Assembly: GCF_022771645.1 (NCBI RefSeq)
Contig: NZ_JALFCU010000052.1
Coordinates: forward strand, 1-50,930
Length of the DNA stretch: 50,930 bases
Source: Selenomonas sp.
Lineage (GTDB): Bacteria; Bacillota; Negativicutes; Selenomonadales; Selenomonadaceae
Reading direction: 5' to 3'
In this document: positions 31,858 to 41,591 of the stretch, piece by piece
Numbering within the stretch: position 1 is the stretch's first letter
Layout: each line of letters starts with the position of its first letter
Translations under genes and position numbers: made by a program
Notes under the pieces: model-generated
The model's input: only the letters and a program-made list of their open reading frames with translations
Databases searched by the model: none
Told to the model about the DNA's origin: nothing

Positions 31858-32508
31858 ATGTACAGCCTCTACCTCTTCGACTTCGACTACACGCTCGTGA
31901 ACTCCGAGCAAGGCATCGTCGGCTGCTTCCGCCGCACGATTGAAAAATGGAACCTTCCGCCCGTCGATGACGACACCATCCGCCACACGATCGGCCTGCC
32001 GATGGAAAAAGCCGTCGCCATCATCACAGGATTGACGAATGCGAGCGAAATCAACCGCTTCATCGACGACTACCGCCGCGACGCGGACATCCACATGACG
32101 CCCGGCACGCACTTCTTCCCCGACACGCTGCCGACGCTCCGCGCCCTGCGCGCACGCGGCGCAAAGATCGCCATCATCTCGACGAAGACGCGCAGCCGCA
32201 TCGAAGAAAAATTCATCGCCGACCACTGCACGGACCTCATCGACCGCATCATCGGCTGCGAGGACGTCACGGCCATGAAGCCAGACCCCGAAGGCATCGA
32301 GAAGGCCATCACATTCTTCGGCGCAAAAAAAGAAGCCGTCCTCTATACCGGGGACAGCCTCGTCGACGCCGGCGCGGCAAAAAACGCTGGCGTCGCCTTT
32401 GCCGCCGTGACGACAGGGACGACGCCAGCCGAAGCCTTCGCAGACGTGCCGCATGTGCGGATCATGAATCGCCTGAGCGAACTGCTCGATTTCTCTGAAA
32501 AACACTAA
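31858..32508 (+). CDS. HAD-superfamily hydrolase (phosphoglycolate-phosphatase-like)
   Basis: A 216-aa HAD-IA phosphatase. Motif I LFDFDYTLVNSE (nucleophile Asp at residue 7), a helical cap (about 15-85), motif II IAIISTK, motif III Lys in AMKPDPEG, and motif IV YTGDSLVDAGAAKNAG. It likely dephosphorylates a small sugar phosphate or phosphoglycolate; the substrate is not determinable. The ATG at 31858 follows GAAGGAG by about 12 nt; the upstream in-frame ATG at 31813 lies inside the repeat. The gene is flanked by related repeat copies at both ends, so it may have moved with, or inserted into, such an element. Confidence 0.88.
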   Translation: MYSLYLFDFDYTLVNSEQGIVGCFRRTIEKWNLPPVDDDTIRHTIGLPMEKAVAIITGLTNASEINRFIDDYRRDADIHMTPGTHFFPDTLPTLRALRARGAKIAIISTKTRSRIEEKFIADHCTDLIDRIIGCEDVTAMKPDPEGIEKAITFFGAKKEAVLYTGDSLVDAGAAKNAGVAFAAVTTGTTPAEAFADVPHVRIMNRLSELLDFSEKH

Positions 32509-32515
32509 CGCCCAA

Positions 32516-32724
32516 AAGCCTTCCCCTCCGGGGAAGGGGGGACCGCGTTAGCGGTGGAAAGGGTGTCGAAGGTAGGAAGCGACGCCTATCACGACCGTTA
32601 CGGCGAAGGGAGCTATAAGTCATTACATTCCTTCGCCAATACAATCCTGCAACTTGTTACACCCTACCTTCGACACCCGCTCAGTCACGCTTCGCGTGCC
32701 AGCTCTCCCGGAGGGAGAGCCTTT
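32516..32724. repeat. Composite inverted repeat, copies C and B
   Basis: About 209 bp. The left arm (copy C) has CTTCCCCTCCGGGGAAG, then the hairpin GGACCGC-GTTA-GCGGTGG, then AAGGGTGTCGAAGGTAGG. The right arm (copy B) is inverted: CCTACCTTCGACACCC, GTCACGC-TTC-GCGTGCC, CTCTCCCGGAGGGAGAG. Inside, GGCGAAGGGA pairs with TCCTTCGCC. The whole can fold back on itself like a MITE. It carries no ORF of note and lies downstream of the HAD gene. Confidence 0.8.
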
Positions 32725-32798
32725 TATTTGCATGACTTTTCCTACAAGATATGATAAAATACAAGTAAGCTAAGACGTGAGAAGATGTCATGCTGAAC

Positions 32799-32830
32799 AA
32801 AGCCCCCAGGACTGCAACCTAGGGGCTTTT
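32799..32830. terminator. Hairpin terminator after the amino-acid ABC genes
   Basis: Stem AAAGCCCC/GGGGCTTT with an inner AGG/CCT and 7-nt loop (32799-32829). It lies 19 nt beyond the minus-strand stop at 32849 and can also act in the plus direction. Confidence 0.7.
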
Positions 32831-32848
32831 CTATTTCCATTTTCCAAT

Positions 32849-33625
32849 TTATAGCATATTCTTCAGGAACGCCTGCGTGCGTTCCTCTTTTGGATGCGCG
32901 AAAAACGTCTCGGGATCACCCTCTTCGACGATGACGCCGTCGGCCATGAAGATGACGTGGCTCGCGGCTTCGCGCGCGAACGCCATCTCGTGCGTGACGA
33001 CGACCATCGTCATGTGCTCGGCGGCAAGCTCCCGCATCGTGCGCAGGACTTCGCCCGTGAGCTCGGGATCGAGCGCGCTCGTCGGCTCGTCGAACAGCAT
33101 GATGTCCGGTTTCATGCAGAGCGCGCGGGCAATCGCGACGCGCTGCTGCTGGCCGCCGGAGAGCTGCGCGGGGTAATAGTCCGCACGCTCTTCGAGGCCG
33201 ACTTTTTTTAAGAGCGCCATGGCTTCTGGCAGCACGTCCTCTTTTTTGCGTTTTTTCACCTGCACGGGCGCTTCGAGCAGGTTCTCGAGCACCGTCATGT
33301 GCGGGAACAAGTTGAACTGCTGGAACACCATGCCCGTGCAGCCGAGCAGCCGCCGGCTGTCGGCGTCGCTCGCATACGTGACCGTGCCATCGCCCTTCGT
33401 CGACGCAAGCGTCTCGCCCTCGATCTCGACCGTGCCCGACGTGATGTCCTCGAGCCGGTTGATGCACCGGAGCAGCGTGCTTTTCCCCGAGCCGGACGGC
33501 CCGATGATGGCGAGCACTTCGCCGCGCCGCACGGAGAGGTCGATGCCCTTCAGCACTTCCACGTCACCGTACGATTTGCGGATGGCCCGCATGCGGAGCA
33601 TGACGTCATCTTGCGTATTTGCCAT
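32849..33625 (-). CDS. Polar amino-acid ABC transporter ATPase (GlnQ/HisP type)
   Basis: A 258-aa ABC ATPase with Walker A GPSGSGKST (about 42-50), Q-loop MVFQQFNLFPHMTVLEN, signature LSGGQQQRVAIARAL, Walker B IMLFDEPTSALDPE and H-loop VVVTHEM, all typical of the polar amino-acid family. A 15-residue insertion (ASTKGDGTVTYASDAD) follows the first helical region. It overlaps the permease gene by 20 bp. Substrate class is inferred from family; no binding-protein gene accompanies the pair. Confidence 0.92.
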   Translation of the reverse strand: MANTQDDVMLRMRAIRKSYGDVEVLKGIDLSVRRGEVLAIIGPSGSGKSTLLRCINRLEDITSGTVEIEGETLASTKGDGTVTYASDADSRRLLGCTGMVFQQFNLFPHMTVLENLLEAPVQVKKRKKEDVLPEAMALLKKVGLEERADYYPAQLSGGQQQRVAIARALCMKPDIMLFDEPTSALDPELTGEVLRTMRELAAEHMTMVVVTHEMAFAREAASHVIFMADGVIVEEGDPETFFAHPKEERTQAFLKNML

Positions 33626-34250
33626 AATGCGCCTCCAGCTTCTTGAATCCCCACGTCAGCACGGCCGTCATCGCGAGATAGAACACGGCGGCGATGACGA
33701 ACGGCGTCATGTCGAACTCGCGCTGCACGATCGTGCGCGCGACGCGCAGCAGGTCGTTCATCGCGAGGATGTAGATGAGCGACGTGTCCTTCACGAGGTT
33801 GATCGTCTCATTGCTCACCGGCGGCAGCACCATGCGGATGACCTGCGGCAGGATGATGCGCCGCATCGTCTGCGGGTACGTCATGCCGAGCGTCTTCGCT
33901 GCTTCGTACTGCCCGCGCGGCACGGACTGGATGCCGGCGCGGAAAATCTCCGCGAAATATGCCGCATAGTTTAGCGTGAACGCGAGGAGCGCCGCCGCGA
34001 GGTCCGGCAAGAGGATGCCGACCATCGGCAGCGCGAAATACACGAACAAGAGCTGCAGCATGAGCGGCGTGCCGCGCATGAGCCAAACGTAAAATTCCAT
34101 GAAACGCGCGAGCGGCCGGAAACTCGACAACCGCCCAAGCGCCGCCAAGACGCCGAGCGGCAGTGACAGCACGAGCGTCACGAAAAAAATCTCAAGCGTG
34201 ACCTGCGACCCATCCAGCATCAGCACGGCCGTGTCCAACAATTTATCCAT
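33606..34250 (-). CDS. Polar amino-acid ABC transporter permease (HisM/GlnP type)
   Basis: A 214-aa permease with about five TM helices. Family motifs include VTLEIFFVTLVLSLPLGVL, FYVWLMRGTPLMLQLLFVYF and the EAA loop GQYEAAKTLGMTYPQTMRRI followed by ILPQVIRMVLPP. It forms the membrane part of an importer with the downstream ATPase. The ATG at 34250 has AGGGGATCC-like ribosome sequence upstream. A substrate-binding protein gene is absent nearby and must be elsewhere if the importer functions. Confidence 0.92.
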   Translation of the reverse strand: MDKLLDTAVLMLDGSQVTLEIFFVTLVLSLPLGVLAALGRLSSFRPLARFMEFYVWLMRGTPLMLQLLFVYFALPMVGILLPDLAAALLAFTLNYAAYFAEIFRAGIQSVPRGQYEAAKTLGMTYPQTMRRIILPQVIRMVLPPVSNETINLVKDTSLIYILAMNDLLRVARTIVQREFDMTPFVIAAVFYLAMTAVLTWGFKKLEAHYGKYAR

Positions 34251-34332
34251 CAGGATCCCCTACTTTTGTCGGTTTAATTCGGTAAAGCGATAACTTCTTT
34301 ATTTTACCCGATAACGCTAGGGATGTAAAGAA

Positions 34333-34367
34333 AAAAGAACCGCGCTCGCGATGAGTGCGGTTCTTTT
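34333..34367 (-). terminator. Terminator of the ATP synthase operon
   Basis: An 11-bp stem (34333-34343 with 34357-34367) just downstream of atpC, followed on the minus strand by TTTTTTCTTT. Confidence 0.92.
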
Positions 34368-34379
34368 ACATGCAATCGT

Positions 34380-34808
34380 TCATTCGACCTCGGTCTGTGT
34401 CGCCTGCAGGCGCGCGATGGCGCGGTGCAGGGCGAGTTCGGCGCGGGCGAAGTCGATGTCTTCGCTCGCGGGCGGGCCTTGGTGGAATTTTGCGATGCGG
34501 TCTTTCGCTCTCGCATACGCCTGCTTCGCGCGGTTGACGTCGATGTCGATCGGCTGCTCGGCGGCGCTGGCGAGGACGGAGATCTTTTCGGGCGTGACTT
34601 CCATGAAGCCGCCGGCGACGGCGATGAGCTGCTCGTCGCCCTCCGGCATCTTCACGCGCATGGCGTGCGGGACGAGGCCAGTGACGAGCGGCGCGTGCTT
34701 CGGCAGGATGCCGAGCTCGCCGCCCGTCGAGCGGACGATGAGCATGGCGATATCCGCTTCGTAGACGACCTTGTCGGGAGAGACGATCTGGAGCTGGATG
34801 GTGGACAT
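34380..34808 (-). CDS. atpC: F-type ATP synthase epsilon subunit
   Basis: A 142-aa subunit of the F1 central stalk. The N-terminal beta-sandwich shows MSTIQLQIVSPDKVVYEADI, GELGILPKHAPLVTGLVPHA and IAVAGGFMEV; the C-terminal two-helix region is RAKQAYARAKDRIAKFHQG onward. It couples rotation to catalysis and inhibits ATP hydrolysis. It is the last gene of the operon, 3 bp after atpD, before a strong terminator. Confidence 0.95.
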   Translation of the reverse strand: MSTIQLQIVSPDKVVYEADIAMLIVRSTGGELGILPKHAPLVTGLVPHAMRVKMPEGDEQLIAVAGGFMEVTPEKISVLASAAEQPIDIDVNRAKQAYARAKDRIAKFHQGPPASEDIDFARAELALHRAIARLQATQTEVE

Positions 34809-34811
34809 GGA

Positions 34812-36230
<1,419 letters not shown>

Positions 36231-36281
36231 TGGGAAACCTCCTAACTACCTGAACACTACGATGGCTTCAGGCATTTGGCA

Positions 36282-37136
36282 TTACTTCAGGCCTTCGGCG
36301 CCCGCGACGATCTCGTTGAGCTCCGTCGTGATGCCGGCCTGGCGTACCTTGTTGTAGTGCAGGTTCAGTGCGCCGATGAGCTCCGTGGCGTTGTCCGTCG
36401 CGTTGCTCATGGCGTTCATGCGCGAACTCAGCTCGCTCGCTGCGGACTGCAGCTGCGCGGCGTAAATCGTCGTGTAGAGATACTGCGGCAGCAAGAAGCC
36501 GAGCACCGTGGCCGCATCCGGCTCATAGATGTATTCGGCGTGCGTGCCGCCCTGCTCTTCTGCCTCGACGGCGAGCGGCAGGACGCGCTGCACCCGCGGC
36601 ACACAGTTGATGGCCGAGATGAACTCCGTGTAGACCATCTGGACTTCGCGGTACGCGCCGGACTGATACAGGTCGATGAGCTCGAGCGCGATCGTGCGCG
36701 CGTGCTCGAACTGCGGCTTCTCGCTGATGCCCGTATGCGTCTTCACGATGTGGTAGCCGCGGTTCTTGAAATAGACGTTGCCCTTGCGGCCGACGATGAA
36801 GAAATCGGTGTCCTCTTTGTCTTCGGCCAGCGCTTGCGCCGCCTTGCAGGCATTCGAGGAATACGCGCCGGCGAGGCCCTTGTCCGCCGTGACGACGAAG
36901 ACGAGGCGCTTGCCCTCCGGGTGCGTCTCAAGGAGCGGATGCGAGAAATCCTGTCCGGCGTTCGCCGCGACTTCCTGCACGACTTCGATGACCTTTTTCG
37001 CGTAAGGCGCGTTGGCGTTCGCCGCTTCTTTGGCGTGGCGCAGGCGGCTCGTCGCGACCATGTTCATGGCGCTCGTGATCTGCTTTGTGCTCGTCACGCT
37101 CTTGATGCGATGGCGGATGTCCTGTAAACTAGCCAA
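36282..37136 (-). CDS. atpG: F-type ATP synthase gamma subunit
   Basis: A 284-aa rotor shaft subunit. N-terminal coiled coil MASLQDIRHRIKSVTSTKQI and TSAMNMVATSRL, central Rossmann-like part (VVTADKGLAGAYSSNACKAA), and C-terminal helix with SELSSRMNAMSNATDNA. The start is TTG at 37136 with GAGGTG upstream. It lies 16 bp after atpA. Confidence 0.96.
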   Translation of the reverse strand: MASLQDIRHRIKSVTSTKQITSAMNMVATSRLRHAKEAANANAPYAKKVIEVVQEVAANAGQDFSHPLLETHPEGKRLVFVVTADKGLAGAYSSNACKAAQALAEDKEDTDFFIVGRKGNVYFKNRGYHIVKTHTGISEKPQFEHARTIALELIDLYQSGAYREVQMVYTEFISAINCVPRVQRVLPLAVEAEEQGGTHAEYIYEPDAATVLGFLLPQYLYTTIYAAQLQSAASELSSRMNAMSNATDNATELIGALNLHYNKVRQAGITTELNEIVAGAEGLK

Positions 37137-37151
37137 AAAGAATCACCTCGC

Positions 37152-38669
37152 TCATGCCATCTTGTAAGTAACGGTTTCCTTGAACTCCTTGATGGCCGCC
37201 GAGATCTTCTTTTCGAGCGCGTCGTCGAGCTTCTTCTTCTCGATGATCTCATCGAGGACGTCCGCATGCGCCGTGCGCATGAATTTCAGGAGGCTGTCCT
37301 GGAACTCGACGACTTTTTCCGTCGGGATGTCCGTGAGGAAGCCTTTCGTCGCCGCGTAGAGCGAGACGACCTGCTCCTGGACGAGGAGCGGGCTGTACTG
37401 CGCCTGCTTCAGCGTCTCCATCATGCGTTCGCCGCGGTCGAGCTGCGCTTTCGTCGCCTTGTCGAGGTCGGAGGCGAACTGCGAGAACGCCGCGAGCTCG
37501 CGGTACTGTGCGAGGTCGAGGCGGAGCGTGCCGGCGACCTGCTTCATGGCCTTGATCTGCGCCGAGCCGCCGACACGGGAGACGGAGAGGCCGACGTTGA
37601 TGGCCGGGCGGACGCCGGAGTTGAAGAGGCCCGTCTCGAGCATGATCTGGCCGTCCGTGATGGAAATGACGTTCGTCGGGATGTAAGCCGAGAGGTCGCC
37701 GGCCTGCGTCTCGATGATCGGCAGCGCCGTGATGGAGCCGCCGCCGAGCTCGTCGTTCAGCTTCGCAGCGCGCTCGAGGAGACGGGAATGTAGATAGAAG
37801 ACATCGCCAGGATACGCTTCGCGTCCGGGCGGGCGACGGAGCAGCAGCGACATCGCGCGATACGCGGCCGCGTGCTTCGTGAGGTCGTCATAGATGCAGA
37901 GGCAGGCTTTGCCCTGATACATGAAATGCTCTGCCATGGCGACACCGGCGTACGGTGCAAGGTACTGCAACGGCGCGCTCTCGGCGGCCGTCGCGGCCAC
38001 GACGATGGAGTACTCCATCGCGCCGCGCTCTTCGAGCGTCTTGACGACGCGCGCGACCGTCGAGGCCTTCTGGCCGATGGCGACGTAGACGCAGATGCAG
38101 TCCTGCCCCTTCTGGTTCAGGATCGTGTCGACGGCGATGGCCGTCTTGCCGATGCCGCGGTCGCCGATGATGAGCTCGCGCTGGCCGCGGCCGATCGGCA
38201 CGAGGGCGTCGATGGCCTTGAGGCCCGTCTGCAGCGGCTGCTTGACCGGCTGGCGGTCCGCGATGCCCGGCGCGCGGAACTCGACCGGGCGCGTGCCCTC
38301 GGCCTTGATGGCGCCTTTGCCGTCGATGGGGCGGCCGAGCGCGTCGACGACGCGGCCGATCATGGCCTCGCCAACCGGGACCTGCATGATGCGGCCCGTG
38401 CGCTTGACTTCCGCGCCTTCTTCGATTTTCGTGTCGCCGCCGAGGATAACGGCGCCGACGTTGTCCTGCTCGAGGTTCAGGACGAGACCATAAATATCAT
38501 GACCGAAATCGAGCAGCTCGCCGGCCATGGCTTTTTCGAGGCCATGGATATGCGCGATGCCGTCGCCGATCTCGATGACGGTACCGACATCATCGACGTT
38601 CAGATCCACATCGTAGTTCTTGATCTGGTCCTTGATGATGGCGGTGATTTCTTCCGGATTCATTTTCAT
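37152..38669 (-). CDS. atpA: F-type ATP synthase alpha subunit
   Basis: A 505-aa regulatory nucleotide-binding subunit. P-loop GDRGIGKTAI (about 169-178), QKGQDCICVYVAIGQK, LLLRRPPGREAYPGDVFYLH and the arginine-finger region with ISVSRVGGSAQ-like sequence (NVGLSVSRVGGSAQIKAM). Normal length. It sits 17 bp after atpH. Confidence 0.97.
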   Translation of the reverse strand: MKMNPEEITAIIKDQIKNYDVDLNVDDVGTVIEIGDGIAHIHGLEKAMAGELLDFGHDIYGLVLNLEQDNVGAVILGGDTKIEEGAEVKRTGRIMQVPVGEAMIGRVVDALGRPIDGKGAIKAEGTRPVEFRAPGIADRQPVKQPLQTGLKAIDALVPIGRGQRELIIGDRGIGKTAIAVDTILNQKGQDCICVYVAIGQKASTVARVVKTLEERGAMEYSIVVAATAAESAPLQYLAPYAGVAMAEHFMYQGKACLCIYDDLTKHAAAYRAMSLLLRRPPGREAYPGDVFYLHSRLLERAAKLNDELGGGSITALPIIETQAGDLSAYIPTNVISITDGQIMLETGLFNSGVRPAINVGLSVSRVGGSAQIKAMKQVAGTLRLDLAQYRELAAFSQFASDLDKATKAQLDRGERMMETLKQAQYSPLLVQEQVVSLYAATKGFLTDIPTEKVVEFQDSLLKFMRTAHADVLDEIIEKKKLDDALEKKISAAIKEFKETVTYKMA

Positions 38670-38686
38670 AACCTTGCAGTCACCCC

Positions 38687-39229
38687 TTATTTCGTTGCCA
38701 TCAGCTCGCCCGCCAACGCGGAGAGTTTGCCGGTGACGCTTCCGTCGATGCGCTTGTCCCCGATGCGGACGATGACACCGCCGATGATCTTCGGATCTTC
38801 ATGCAGGCGGACCTTCACGGTCTTGCCGGTCACGACTTCGAGCTTGTCTTCGAGCTTGTCCTTCTGCGCCGCAGACAGCGGGCGCGCCGTCGTCACGTCC
38901 GCGACGATGATGTGGCGCGCTTCGTTCGACAGCGCCTCGTACTGTTCCACGATCGCCGGCAGCAGCGTCATGCGGCGCTTGTCGACGAGGAGCAGCAGGA
39001 AATGGTACACGTCCGTCGAAAGCTCGCCGTCATACATCTTCTTGACGAGCGCTTTCTTGTCGTCGCGCGAGAGCTCCGGGTTGGAGAAATAGCCCCAGAC
39101 GCCCGGCACGCCGTTGAGGTCGTTCAGCACGGACGCGAGCTCCTCGCCGTACGGGACGAGCTTCCCCTCGTCCTGCGCGAGCTCGAAAATTGCTCTGGAA
39201 TATTTGCGTGCAAGCTGCAGGTTCAGCAT
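38687..39229 (-). CDS. atpH: F-type ATP synthase delta subunit
   Basis: A 180-aa peripheral-stalk subunit that ties F1 to the b dimer. N-terminal helical domain with ARKYSRAIFELAQDEGKL; C-terminal part with VTTARPLSAAQKDKLEDKLE and DPKIIGGVIVRIGDKRIDGS, the family hallmark. It overlaps atpF by 7 bp, indicating coupled translation. Confidence 0.95.
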   Translation of the reverse strand: MLNLQLARKYSRAIFELAQDEGKLVPYGEELASVLNDLNGVPGVWGYFSNPELSRDDKKALVKKMYDGELSTDVYHFLLLLVDKRRMTLLPAIVEQYEALSNEARHIIVADVTTARPLSAAQKDKLEDKLEVVTGKTVKVRLHEDPKIIGGVIVRIGDKRIDGSVTGKLSALAGELMATK

Positions 39230-39726
39230 GGCAGATCACCAATCTTGTCTTTGTCGAGCTTGTCGATGAAATCGCGCACTTCCGCTTCGTCCGTCGCAGC
39301 ATCCATCTTCTTGCCGACGAGCTTTTCGGCGGCGAGGAGCGACATCGTGACGACCTGCGCCCGCAGCTCTTCCTGCGCGCGCTCCTGGTCGTGCTGGATC
39401 TCGAGACGCGCGGCCTCGCGCATCTTCTCGACTTCGCGCTTCGTCTCCTGCAGCTTGTCCTCGCGGTTCTGGGCGGCGATCTTTTCCGCCTTGGCCGTGA
39501 TGGCCTCCGCCTGCTCGCGGGCCTCCGCGAGCTTCGCCTGATACTGCGCCTTCAGCTTTTCCGCTTCCGCGACGTCAGCATCGGCCTTCGCGAGGCTTTC
39601 CGCGATCTTGTCCTCACGCGCTTTGATCATGCGGGCGACCGGCTTGTAGCACAGCGCGCGCAGGAGGGCGACGAGGATGAGGAAGTTCAGGATCTGCGCG
39701 AAAAACGTCATGTTCAGATCGATCAA
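39223..39726 (-). CDS. atpF: F-type ATP synthase b subunit
   Basis: A 167-aa peripheral-stalk subunit: N-terminal TM helix (TFFAQILNFLILVALLRALC) followed by a long charged coiled coil (AKADADVAEAEKLKAQYQAK, AQEELRAQVV). The TTG at 39726 has GGGGG 8 nt upstream, giving the start MIDLNM; the ATG five codons later lacks a spaced ribosome site. Confidence 0.95.
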   Translation of the reverse strand: MIDLNMTFFAQILNFLILVALLRALCYKPVARMIKAREDKIAESLAKADADVAEAEKLKAQYQAKLAEAREQAEAITAKAEKIAAQNREDKLQETKREVEKMREAARLEIQHDQERAQEELRAQVVTMSLLAAEKLVGKKMDAATDEAEVRDFIDKLDKDKIGDLPC

Positions 39727-39766
39727 TTCCGATACCCCCTTCAGATATCAAATAATTTCATCGAAA

Positions 39767-40018
39767 TTATTTGATGAGCGGGTTCGCGAAGAGCATGATG
39801 AACGCGATGACGATGGCGATGATGCACATTGCCTCGATGAGGCCGACGGAGATCAGCGTGTTCGTGAACAGCGTGTTCTTCGCCTCCGGCTGGCGCGTGA
39901 TGCCCTCGATGAAGCGGCTCGTGACGAGCGCATCGCCGAGCGCGGCGCCGATAGCAGCGAGACCAGCCGTAAGACCCGTACCGATGAGGGCAGCAGCGAC
40001 CATGATTGCGTTTTCCAT
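39767..40018 (-). CDS. atpE: F-type ATP synthase c subunit
   Basis: An 83-aa two-helix hairpin forming the rotor ring. Helix 1 GLAAIGAALGDALVTSR, polar loop RQPEA (about 42-46), helix 2 with the ion-binding Glu62 (GLIEAMC). The Gln and Ser of Na+-binding c subunits (Q32/S66 of Ilyobacter) are replaced by Asp29 and Ala63, so the ring is probably proton-driven. Asp29 in helix 1 corresponds to Asp28 of mycobacterial AtpE. The ATG at 40018 follows AAGGAGG; an upstream ATG at 40075 does not fit the family. Confidence 0.96.
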   Translation of the reverse strand: MENAIMVAAALIGTGLTAGLAAIGAALGDALVTSRFIEGITRQPEAKNTLFTNTLISVGLIEAMCIIAIVIAFIMLFANPLIK

Positions 40019-40093
40019 TGAAAAAATCCTCCTTAAGATTCCAAAAACTACTTCTTTTTTGATAGATGAGAACAAGCGACTACGCCGGCGAAA

Positions 40094-40768
40094 TCATTCG
40101 CCGGTGTCTTCCTTGACGGCGTTGGCAAGATACGCCATCGAGAGCATCGTGAAGATGACGGCCTGGACGCCGCCGATGAAGATGCTGAACGCCAGCCAGC
40201 AGACGGCCGGGATCGGCATCCAGATCGGCATGAGCATCAAGAGGACGACGATGAGGATCTCGCCCGCCATGATGTTGCCGAAAAGACGGCAAGCCAGCGT
40301 GATCGGCTTTGCGATTTCTTCGACGATGTTGATGACGACGAAGATGAACACCGGCTGGAAGAAATGGGCGATGTAGTGGAAGCCCTTCTTGTAGACGCCG
40401 ATGCCGTGCACCATCACAATGACGGTGACCGCAAGCGCGAGTGTGGTGTTCAGGTCGTTCGTCGGCGATGCCATCGTGGGGACGAGTCCGAGCCAGTTGC
40501 CTACCAGCAGGAACATGAAGAGGGCGACGATGAACGGCGCGAGGAATCTCCCGCTCTTGCCCATCATCGCATCCATCTGACCATGGAGCCAGTCGACGAT
40601 GATCTCCACCACCATCTGCCACCCGCGCGGCACGATCGCAAGACTGCGCGTCGCGAGGAAAGCGATGAGGAGGACGATCGCCATCGTGATCCAGGTCATC
40701 TCCAGCGTCTCCCAGTTGAAGGTAAAGCCGGCGAGTTCGACGGTTTCGCGAACACCGATTTCATGCAT
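40094..40768 (-). CDS. atpB: F-type ATP synthase a subunit
   Basis: A 224-aa membrane subunit with about five to six TM helices forming the ion half-channels. The essential Arg lies in ITLACRLFGNIMAGEIL; the C-terminus has FSIFIGGVQAVIFTMLSMAYL. The start ATG at 40768 follows GGGAGG; a TTG three codons earlier lies within the ribosome site. First of the atpBEFHAGDC core. Confidence 0.95.
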   Translation of the reverse strand: MHEIGVRETVELAGFTFNWETLEMTWITMAIVLLIAFLATRSLAIVPRGWQMVVEIIVDWLHGQMDAMMGKSGRFLAPFIVALFMFLLVGNWLGLVPTMASPTNDLNTTLALAVTVIVMVHGIGVYKKGFHYIAHFFQPVFIFVVINIVEEIAKPITLACRLFGNIMAGEILIVVLLMLMPIWMPIPAVCWLAFSIFIGGVQAVIFTMLSMAYLANAVKEDTGE

Positions 40769-40807
40769 ATACCTCAACCTCCCTCCCAGAAAAATTCCTC
40801 TGGGCGA

Positions 40808-41176
40808 TCATTTCTTTGCCTCCTGCAAGATGAGCAGCGCGAACGTCACGAGGTACGTCAGCACGAATCCGGCTGCCGCTGCGAAAAAAACTTCTGGAGA
40901 AGCCAGAACAGCAACGGCCAAGATTCCTGCGAATACAACGAGACGCACAATCATGCCCACGAGCATTTGTCCGCGCGCGGCGCGTGTGTCCGAGGAGAGC
41001 GTCCACAGACGGTGCGCCATGTTCGAGACAAATACGAGGGCCGCGAAGAGCCCGAGCACGAACGCCAACGTCAGCCGCCCTTCCCCTCTTGCCAGGAAAA
41101 AAGCCGCGCTGACGATCACGAGCACGCCAAGACTCACCGCGAGCCGCTTGCAGAAAGCGGTCAAAATGTCTTTCAT
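40808..41176 (-). CDS. atpI: ATP synthase subunit I (AtpI)
   Basis: A 122-aa membrane protein with four predicted TM helices (for example LAVSLGVLVIVSAAFFLA and TLAFVLGLFAALVFVSNMA), matching AtpI, an assembly factor for the c ring. It lies 39 bp before atpB. The ribosome site is weak (TTGGA). Confidence 0.85.
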   Translation of the reverse strand: MKDILTAFCKRLAVSLGVLVIVSAAFFLARGEGRLTLAFVLGLFAALVFVSNMAHRLWTLSSDTRAARGQMLVGMIVRLVVFAGILAVAVLASPEVFFAAAAGFVLTYLVTFALLILQEAKK

Positions 41177-41204
41177 AGATGATTATCCAATTATGTTTTA
41201 TTCG

Positions 41205-41240
41205 ATAGCGAAAGCGAAATTCCTTTTTCGTTTTCGCTAT
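41205..41240 (-). other. Hairpin between the AtpZ-like gene and atpI
   Basis: A 15-bp mostly perfect stem (41205-41219 with 41226-41240) within a 106-bp gap of the operon. On the plus side it is followed by T-runs; on the transcribed minus strand it is followed by CGAATAAAAC, so it is more likely a processing or stability structure than a terminator. Confidence 0.5.
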
Positions 41241-41282
41241 TTTTCACTATTTTTTCTTAATGATGGGATAAACGGGGGTTAT

Positions 41283-41591
41283 CTACACAATCCCGCCCTT
41301 CTTCAACTGCCGGTACAGCGAATACATCGCGGACGGGAAGCCGAGGACGATGCCGACGAGGCGGCCGGTGTGTCCGAGGTCGAACGTAACATCGAATTCA
41401 TACCCGATGAACACGAAAATCCCCACGAACACCAACATGTAAATCCCGACGCCGCCGAGCATCGAGAACGCTCGGAACGCCTGCTTCAAGCCGTCGCCTT
41501 TCGTCTCGTCCTTCCAGTCCATCGCGCCCGTGCCCCACGGGCTCTGGCGATACTTTTTCGGTGCGTCCTCGCTTTTCTTTTCGTCGCTCAT
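41283..41591 (-). CDS. AtpZ/AtpI-like ATP synthase accessory protein
   Basis: A 102-aa protein with a charged N-terminus (MSDEKKSEDAPKKYRQSPWG) and two TM helices (GGVGIYMLVFVGIFVFIGY and TGRLVGIVLGFPSAMYSLY), the pattern of the AtpZ family found upstream of atpI in Firmicutes, proposed to aid assembly or Mg2+/Ca2+ handling. Its ATG overlaps the wecB stop by 4 bp. Confidence 0.8.
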   Translation of the reverse strand: MSDEKKSEDAPKKYRQSPWGTGAMDWKDETKGDGLKQAFRAFSMLGGVGIYMLVFVGIFVFIGYEFDVTFDLGHTGRLVGIVLGFPSAMYSLYRQLKKGGIV

